A DNA stretch of 18,097 nt from positions 1-18,097 of the forward strand of contig DATFQI010000153.1 in NCBI GenBank assembly GCA_035264365.1, in the 5' to 3' direction. The translations under genes were made by a program, and so were the position numbers. Under the pieces are notes generated by a model, which was not told the origin of the DNA, ran no database searches, and was given only the letters and a program-made list of their open reading frames with translations. Below are positions 13,697 to 18,097 of this stretch, piece after piece. Position 1 is the first letter of the stretch, and each line of letters begins with the position of its first letter. The stretch comes from DATFQI01 sp035264365. Lineage in GTDB: Bacteria; Actinomycetota; Thermoleophilia; Solirubrobacterales; Solirubrobacteraceae.

Positions 13697-14842
13697 TTAC
13701 TTCACTTTGTATAGTGAGTGTAGCTCGTCACGCCAGCGATCGACGGTCTTGCGCAGCTGGAAGTAGGCGATCACGCCGGGGATCAGCGGCAGCCAGAAGG
13801 TCACCGCCCGGAACAGCAGGACCGCCACGACCGCCTGCCCCGCGTCGACCTCGAACGCGGCCAGCGAGGCGATCATGCCGCCCTCGACGCCCCCGACGCC
13901 GCCCGGCATCGGCAGCAGGTTGCCGAACATGCCGACGAAGAACGCCTGCGTGAGCACGGCCAGCGGCGGGGCGCCGCCGAACGCGTGGAACGAGGCCCAC
14001 AGGATGGCCACCTGGAAGGCCCAGAACAGCACCGCGCCGGCCAGCGCCGGGTCCGGGTGGCGCAGGTGCTGGAGCGCGTCGCGCATCCCCGCCGACGCGG
14101 AGGCCGGCAGGTTCGCGAGCCGCTGCGCCCATTTGCCGAGCTTCCCATGGCCGCGCGCGAATCCCTCGAGCCGGCGCTGCAGGTCGGTCGGCACCAGCGC
14201 GGTCGAGACCCCGATCGCGGTCAGGATCACGGCGATGATCGCGGGCACGACGGTCAGGCCGAAGGGCGCCGGCCCGTGGAAGATCCCGAGCCGCAGCCCG
14301 AGGCCGCAGACGATCAGCGCGGCCATGTAGGGCATGTAGGTGAGGATCAGGAACGTCAGCGTCTTGTCCGCGACGACGCGCTTGCGCATGCCCGAGCGCC
14401 GCAGCGCCCAGGCCGTCAGCACGAGGCCGCCGGCGCCGCCGGCGGCGAAGATCCGCGAGGCCGCCAGCCCGGCCATCGTGATCTGGTAGCTGGCGCGCCA
14501 GTCGATCCGGCTCGAGCCCGCCGCCAGGAAGATCCCGCGGAACATCGCGACGTAGCTGAAGAACATCCCGCAGCCGAACAGCAGCGCCACGAGCATCCAG
14601 TAAGGGCTGCCGTCCTCGATCCGTCGCCAGGTGTCCTCGAGGCCGGCGAGCTGGGGCAGCAGGAAGTACAGGGCAGCGAGCGAGAGCAGCAGGAAGGCGC
14701 CGAGCGACAGCACGGTGCGGCGGTTGATCTCGAGCCCGTGGTCGTCGCCCTCCTCGGCAGCCTCGATCTCGAGCGCCTCGTACTCGGGCTCCTGCAGCAG
14801 CTGCTCGTCCTCGCGGGCGTGGCTCGGGCGCGTCTCGCTCAC
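13697..14842 (-). CDS. Flippase-like membrane protein (UPF0104 / lysyl-PG synthase TM domain)
   Basis: A 381-residue integral membrane protein. The first 45 residues are cytoplasmic and acidic (EDEQLLQEPEYEALEIEAAE). From residue 48 there are about eight hydrophobic helices. The pattern is that of the transmembrane half of lysylphosphatidylglycerol synthases (AglD/YbhN/UPF0104): RASYQITMAGLAASRIF, an internal ALRRSGMRKR loop, and the conserved LPMPGGVGGVEGGM near residue 320. No aminoacyltransferase domain follows, so it probably moves or handles a lipid rather than modifying it. The GTG start (14840-14842) overlaps the stop of the PAP2 gene as GTGA, and GGAGG lies 8 nt upstream. Co-translation with a PAP2 enzyme supports a lipid role; the lipid is unknown. 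Confidence 0.85.
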   Translation of the reverse strand: MSETRPSHAREDEQLLQEPEYEALEIEAAEEGDDHGLEINRRTVLSLGAFLLLSLAALYFLLPQLAGLEDTWRRIEDGSPYWMLVALLFGCGMFFSYVAMFRGIFLAAGSSRIDWRASYQITMAGLAASRIFAAGGAGGLVLTAWALRRSGMRKRVVADKTLTFLILTYMPYMAALIVCGLGLRLGIFHGPAPFGLTVVPAIIAVILTAIGVSTALVPTDLQRRLEGFARGHGKLGKWAQRLANLPASASAGMRDALQHLRHPDPALAGAVLFWAFQVAILWASFHAFGGAPPLAVLTQAFFVGMFGNLLPMPGGVGGVEGGMIASLAAFEVDAGQAVVAVLLFRAVTFWLPLIPGVIAYFQLRKTVDRWRDELHSLYKVK

Positions 14843-15771
14843 GCTCCCGCCCTCCGCTCGAGCCGGCGGATGGTGCTGCTCACCCGCCGCGCGAGCGGGA
14901 CCGCGGCCGGCGTGCCGCGCCGGACGCCCTCGGCGAGGGCGAGGCCGGCCGCGAGATCGACGACGTAGTGCTCGCCCAGGTAGACGAGGGCAAGGCCGAG
15001 CGTGCCCGCGTAGGCCCAAGCGAGCGGAGCAGCGGCCGCGCGGCTGTCGGTGAGCACGTGAGCCGCCGTCACGGAGGTGGCGAAATGCAGCGACGGCATG
15101 GCAGCGAGTGGATTGCCTCCAAGGAAACCGTACAGCGGGGCCCACCCGGACCTCCAGAACTGCTCGCCGTACTCGACCATCATCCGGCGAAGCTCCGGGG
15201 TCCGGCCGTCCGCCATCAGACCCTGCGCCGCGGCGTACCAGGGCGGCGCGGTCGGGACCGCCCAGTAGCCGATCAGCCCGAGGTCGAACGTCGCGTAGAT
15301 CTGCGCGGCGCCGCGCGGGAAGTGCTCGGGGCGGCGCAGGATCAGGTACGCGACGGTCCCGTGGGGGAACAGGAACCACAGCCAGTGCGACCACACGAGC
15401 AGCTTCTCCCAGGCGCGGAAGCGGCCGGGGGTCGCGAGCGCGCGCTGCAGGCGCAGCGTCGGCGTGGTGCCGAGGCCGATCGTCTTGTCGGCTCGCACCG
15501 GGTAGGCGACCTTGACCCGGCGCTCGAGCGCGGCCGGGTCGTCGTTGGGCATCTCGTACGTGGCGACGTAGGCCCACATCTGCAGCACGCACGTCCCGAC
15601 GTCGCGCGCCCGCGAGCGCGGGACGAGCACGCAGAGGGCGAAAGGCGCGAGGGCCGCGGTCCCGGTCACGACGGGCGGCGGGAGCTTCAACCGCCTGCGG
15701 ACGAGCGGTGCCGCGATCCCGGCGGCGAGGGCCGCACCCGCGGCCACGCGGATGGCGGTGGGCAGGCGCAC
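14839..15771 (-). CDS. PAP2-superfamily membrane phosphatase/transferase
   Basis: A 310-residue membrane protein of the PAP2 superfamily, closest in pattern to the inositolphosphotransferase (Aur1/Ipt1-like, PAP2_3) branch. AVPTAPPWYA (171-180), PSLHFATS (226-233) and GEHYVVDLAAG (266-276) supply the catalytic His residues and Asp. Hydrophobic helices lie near 5-25, 35-52, 125-148, 160-175, 232-262 and 270-285. The family cleaves or transfers lipid phosphate groups at the outer face of the membrane. The GTG start follows a TAGACT box by 10 nt and has no ribosome binding site. First gene of an operon with the UPF0104 protein and trxB. A link to phosphoinositide or other actinobacterial lipids is a reasonable guess only. 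Confidence 0.85.
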   Translation of the reverse strand: MRLPTAIRVAAGAALAAGIAAPLVRRRLKLPPPVVTGTAALAPFALCVLVPRSRARDVGTCVLQMWAYVATYEMPNDDPAALERRVKVAYPVRADKTIGLGTTPTLRLQRALATPGRFRAWEKLLVWSHWLWFLFPHGTVAYLILRRPEHFPRGAAQIYATFDLGLIGYWAVPTAPPWYAAAQGLMADGRTPELRRMMVEYGEQFWRSGWAPLYGFLGGNPLAAMPSLHFATSVTAAHVLTDSRAAAAPLAWAYAGTLGLALVYLGEHYVVDLAAGLALAEGVRRGTPAAVPLARRVSSTIRRLERRAGA

Positions 15772-15781
15772 GGCGCGGGCG

Positions 15782-15787
15782 AGTCTA
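15782..15787 (-). promoter_or_regulatory. -10-like TAGACT box, probable leaderless start of the PAP2 operon
   Basis: On the minus strand TAGACT fits TAnnnT and ends 10 nt before the GTG at 15771. No ribosome binding site lies between them. Confidence 0.45.
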
Positions 15788-15815
15788 ACGGCGGGTGCCG
15801 ACGGGATCGCAGCGG

Positions 15816-16331
15816 CTACGGCAGGTCGATCCGATCGAGGTCCATCACGGGGACCTCCGGGAACGTGTCGAAGGCCAGCCCGTGGGCCGCGAAGCCCGCG
15901 CGTACGTCATCCACGTACGCGCGCGCGACGACCGCGCGCTGCGCCGCCACGGCGGCCGCGTAGCGCTCGCGCGCCTCCGGCAGGCCGGCGTACGCCCAGA
16001 CGGGGCCGCCGAGGTCGAGGTCGAGCGCGGCCGAGACGTCGACGCGCGCGTAGTTGCGCTCGCGGTCGTCGAGCGCCTCCAGCCGCGCGGGATCGACCTC
16101 GGCGGCGATGCCCTGCACCGCCGCCCCCGGCTCCGGCACCACGTCCAGGAACGCCACGAAGACCTCCGGCCGCGCGCCCGTGCGCGCGTCCAGGAAGTAC
16201 TTGTAGCCCGGGATCGTGCGGCGGTTGTCCATCGCCACGCCGAAGCGTCTGCGCCAGCCCTGGAGGCGGCAGGGGACGCCTGTCGCGCCGTCCAAGAGCG
16301 AGCCGTAGCCGAACACGAACGCCGGGGCCAT
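15816..16331 (-). CDS. Gamma-glutamylcyclotransferase-fold (AIG2/GGCT-like) protein
   Basis: A 171-residue cytoplasmic protein. FVFGYGSLLDG (residues 5-15) is the GGCT/AIG2 substrate loop; LDDRERNYARVDV in the middle holds the acidic residue placed like the catalytic Glu, in the family's REGNY-like position. WAYAG is another family element. Such proteins form 5-oxoproline from gamma-glutamyl amides or act on related compounds; which one cannot be told here. The ATG at 16331 is preferred since it lies directly before APAFVFGYGSLL; an upstream in-frame ATG (16352) would overlap the start codon of the divergent crotonase gene. No ribosome binding site is evident. Confidence 0.82.
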   Translation of the reverse strand: MAPAFVFGYGSLLDGATGVPCRLQGWRRRFGVAMDNRRTIPGYKYFLDARTGARPEVFVAFLDVVPEPGAAVQGIAAEVDPARLEALDDRERNYARVDVSAALDLDLGGPVWAYAGLPEARERYAAAVAAQRAVVARAYVDDVRAGFAAHGLAFDTFPEVPVMDLDRIDLP

Positions 16332-16336
16332 CCCCG

Positions 16337-16342
16337 TAGGAT
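16337..16342 (+). promoter_or_regulatory. -10-like TAGGAT box, probable leaderless start of the crotonase gene
   Basis: TAGGAT fits TAnnnT and ends 8 nt before the ATG at 16351, with no ribosome binding site. It lies in the 19-bp gap to the divergent GGCT-like gene, so both promoters must be packed here. Confidence 0.45.
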
Positions 16343-16350
16343 CGCGCCCC

Positions 16351-17142
16351 ATGGACTACGAGACCGTGCTGGTGGAGCGCCGCGGCGGCGAGCTGCGCAT
16401 CACCCTGAACCGCCCGGAGGCGATGAACGCCTGGAACAAGCAGCTCGGCCTCGACCTGCGCGACGCGGTCGAGAAGGCCGCCGAGGACGACGAGGTGCGC
16501 GCCGTCGTGATCACCGGCGCCGGCCGCGGCTTCTCCTCCGGGGCGGACCTCAAGGCCGGCTTCGACCCGACGCCGGGCGGGCGCCCCGACGTCCACACGG
16601 CGCTGACCGAGCGCTATCACCCGATCATCACCGGGATCCGGCGGATGCCCAAGCCCGTGGTGGCGGCCGTCAACGGCCCCGCGGTCGGCATCGGGCTCTC
16701 GCTCGCGCTCGCCGCTGACCTCGTGATCGCCAAGGAGAGCGCCTACTTCCTGCTGGCGTTCGTGAACATCGGCCTGGTGCCCGACGGCGGCTCGTCGCTG
16801 TTCGTGCCCGAGCGGATCGGCTTCACGCGCGCGACCGAGATGGCGATGCTGGGCGAGAGGATCCCCGCCCGCCGGGCGCTCGAGTGGGGCCTGATCAACC
16901 GCGTGGCGGCCGACGAGGACTTCGAGGCGGAGGTCGACGCGCTGGCCGAGCGGCTCGCGAGCGGCCCGACGCTCTCCTACGCCGGCACGAAGCGCCAGCT
17001 CAACGCCTGGCTCTACGGTCGGATGGACGACCAGTTGGCGCTGGAGGCCGACATCCAGCAGCAGTCGGCCGAGACGGGTGACTTCCTCGAAGGTGTGCAG
17101 GCCTTCCTGGAGAAGCGCCCGCCCGCGTTCGGCGGTCGGTAG
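16351..17142 (+). CDS. Enoyl-CoA hydratase/isomerase family protein, PaaG-like
   Basis: A 263-residue crotonase-fold enzyme acting on acyl-CoA. The oxyanion-hole segments are present: ITGAGRGFSSGADLK and VNGPAVGIGLSLALAADLV. The two Glu residues of classical hydratases appear absent: the first falls on Ser in GIGLSLA and the second on a non-acidic residue in LLAFVNIGLVPDGG. The Asp in PDGG is retained, as in PaaG-type isomerases, so isomerase activity is more likely than hydration. Together with the PaaH-like dehydrogenase 5 kb away this hints at phenylacetate-type or general beta-oxidation chemistry, but the two are not in one operon. The ATG is 8 nt after a TAGGAT box. Confidence 0.88.
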   Translation: MDYETVLVERRGGELRITLNRPEAMNAWNKQLGLDLRDAVEKAAEDDEVRAVVITGAGRGFSSGADLKAGFDPTPGGRPDVHTALTERYHPIITGIRRMPKPVVAAVNGPAVGIGLSLALAADLVIAKESAYFLLAFVNIGLVPDGGSSLFVPERIGFTRATEMAMLGERIPARRALEWGLINRVAADEDFEAEVDALAERLASGPTLSYAGTKRQLNAWLYGRMDDQLALEADIQQQSAETGDFLEGVQAFLEKRPPAFGGR

Positions 17143-17156
17143 CCGGACCGGGCTCC

Positions 17157-17170
17157 GGCGCGATGGCGCC
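17157..17170 (+). terminator. Possible weak hairpin after the crotonase gene
   Basis: GGCGC (17157-17161) pairs with GCGCC (17166-17170) around a GATG loop, 15 nt past the stop. It is followed by a C-rich stretch and TCTT, not a real T-tract. Confidence 0.25.
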
Positions 17171-17200
17171 GCCGCACCCCTCTTCGGCCTCCGGGCTCCA

Positions 17201-17206
17201 TATACT
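17201..17206 (+). promoter_or_regulatory. -10 TATACT box, probable leaderless start of ctaC
   Basis: TATACT is a near-consensus -10 and the best in the window by sequence. It ends 10 nt before the ATG at 17217, and no ribosome binding site intervenes. No -35 is recognisable. Confidence 0.55.
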
Positions 17207-17216
17207 CCGCCGCCGC

Positions 17217-18097
17217 ATGGTGAAGGTGCTGTTGACCCGCGGCCTGACGGCCGCCCTGGCCGGCCTCGCGCTGGCGCCCGCCGTCGCGAACGCGGGGATC
17301 TTCTTCCCGGAGAAGGGCGGCTCGCAGAACGCGGACAAGATCTGGACGCTCTACCTGCTGATATTCATCCTCGCCTGGATCGTGTTCATCGGCGTGGCCG
17401 GCGCGCTGGTGTGGGCGATGGTCAAGTTCCGGGCGCGCAAGGGCATGGTCGCGGCCCAGATCCACGGCAACACGCGCCTGGAGATCGGATGGACCGTGGG
17501 TGCCGGCGTGATCCTCATCTTCATCACCGTCTTCACGTTCATCACGCTGCCGGGCATCAAGAACCCGCCCGCGTCGGACATCGACGCCAACGGCAATCCG
17601 GTCACCGCTTCCAATGTGCTCTATGCCTCCACGGACCAGCCCGCTCCGCCCAAGGGCAGCGCGAGCATGAACCTCCGCGTCGACGGCCAGCAGTACGTGT
17701 GGCGCTACCAGTACCCCAAGGCCGACAAGGCCGTCTTCTCCTACGTCGACATGGTGGTGCCCGTCGGCATGACAGTCACGCTCGACATCACGGCCGACGA
17801 CGTCGCGCACTCGTGGTGGATCCCGAAGCTCGGCGGCAAGATGGACGCGGTCCCCGGCTACACGAACAAGACCTGGTTCCGGATCCCGACCGACGCGATC
17901 CCCGAGGGCCAGGACCGCGTCGTCTTCACCGGCCAGTGCGCCGAGCTCTGCGGTCGCAACCACGCCAACATGTACGCCCGCGTCATCGGCATGCGGATGC
18001 CCGACTACAAGAAGTGGTACGCCGATCAGGTCCAGGCGCTGAAGACGGCGAAGACCGACGTGGCGAAGCAGCAGAAAGAACTTCAGGCCCAGCAGGC
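17217..18097 (+). CDS. ctaC: Cytochrome c oxidase subunit II, truncated at the window edge
   Basis: The 293 visible residues are subunit II of a heme-copper oxidase, which receives electrons from cytochrome c at the CuA centre. Residues 1-26 are a signal peptide or first helix, and helices at 43-69 and 91-113 form the membrane hairpin. The cupredoxin domain (from about 148) has every CuA ligand: His198 (VAHSWWIPKLGG), Cys241 and Cys245 (CAELC), Glu243, His249 (GRNH) and Met252. VWRYQYP (161-167) is the aromatic electron-entry patch. From 265 a charged, Lys/Gln-rich helix (ALKTAKTDVAKQQKELQAQQ) continues off the edge. The ATG follows TATACT by 10 nt. Further oxidase genes are expected downstream. 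Confidence 0.95.
   Translation, partial: MVKVLLTRGLTAALAGLALAPAVANAGIFFPEKGGSQNADKIWTLYLLIFILAWIVFIGVAGALVWAMVKFRARKGMVAAQIHGNTRLEIGWTVGAGVILIFITVFTFITLPGIKNPPASDIDANGNPVTASNVLYASTDQPAPPKGSASMNLRVDGQQYVWRYQYPKADKAVFSYVDMVVPVGMTVTLDITADDVAHSWWIPKLGGKMDAVPGYTNKTWFRIPTDAIPEGQDRVVFTGQCAELCGRNHANMYARVIGMRMPDYKKWYADQVQALKTAKTDVAKQQKELQAQQ

Noticed and set aside
11402..13714. 770-residue plus-strand open frame across subtilase and trxB
   Set aside because: Runs through both catalytic genes in other frames; Arg/Pro-rich with no recognisable domain.
1..18097. CRISPR array, insertion sequence, prophage or attachment site
   Set aside because: No regularly spaced direct repeats, transposase or integrase motifs seen; the tRNA-Pro has no partial duplicate nearby that I could find.

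Overview
The window is very GC-rich, gene-dense chromosomal DNA with short intergenic gaps, many GTG starts and frequent 1-4 nt gene overlaps. Together with the protein types (DUF1015, MopE-repeat surface protein with a 'PG..K..RC' tail, 500-residue 3-hydroxyacyl-CoA dehydrogenase, several starts that look leaderless) this suggests a high-GC actinobacterium, most likely of the Thermoleophilia/Solirubrobacterales type. That placement is inference from style and family content; no marker gene settles it. I see no insertion sequence, phage module or CRISPR array.

Layout. 1-2605 (minus): an exported subtilase running off the left edge, a remnant tail of a surface-protein gene, then a full surface protein with Ig-like units and MopE-type calcium-binding repeats, ending at a strong hairpin. 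2798-4416 (minus): an NrtR-like Nudix/winged-helix regulator translationally coupled to an NmrA-type NAD(P)-binding protein, then tRNA-Pro(UGG). 4531-5249 (plus): a GEMM-I (cyclic di-GMP-I type) riboswitch abutting the ribosome binding site of an exported CAP-domain protein. 5250-6367 (minus): a class II Fic protein with a C-terminal winged helix, preceded by a symmetric array of four operator half-sites. 6430-8617 (plus): DUF1015 protein, OsmC-like protein and NudL-type CoA pyrophosphatase, overlapping end to start. 8635-9436 (minus): a small Rossmann protein and a one-helix membrane protein. 9414-12671 (plus): a PaaH-like 3-hydroxyacyl-CoA dehydrogenase and a second subtilase. 12668-15771 (minus): an operon of a PAP2 phosphatase/transferase, a flippase-like membrane protein and thioredoxin reductase. 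15816-16331 (minus): a gamma-glutamylcyclotransferase-fold protein. 16351-18097 (plus): a PaaG-like crotonase and cytochrome c oxidase subunit II, cut by the right edge.

How it fits together. Most genes are housekeeping or envelope functions: exported proteases and surface proteins, lipid handling, thiol redox, acyl-CoA metabolism and the start of a terminal oxidase cluster. The most unusual parts are regulatory: the c-di-GMP-type aptamer in front of an exported CAP protein, the four-half-site operator over the fic promoter, ribosome binding site and start codon, and a repeated arrangement of a TAnnnT box 7-10 nt upstream of the start codon at six genes, which suggests leaderless transcription. 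Convergent genes have stops that touch or share a palindrome, with GGGCGC-type hairpins lying inside the partner gene instead of in a spacer. No stretch longer than 300 bases lacks an annotated feature.
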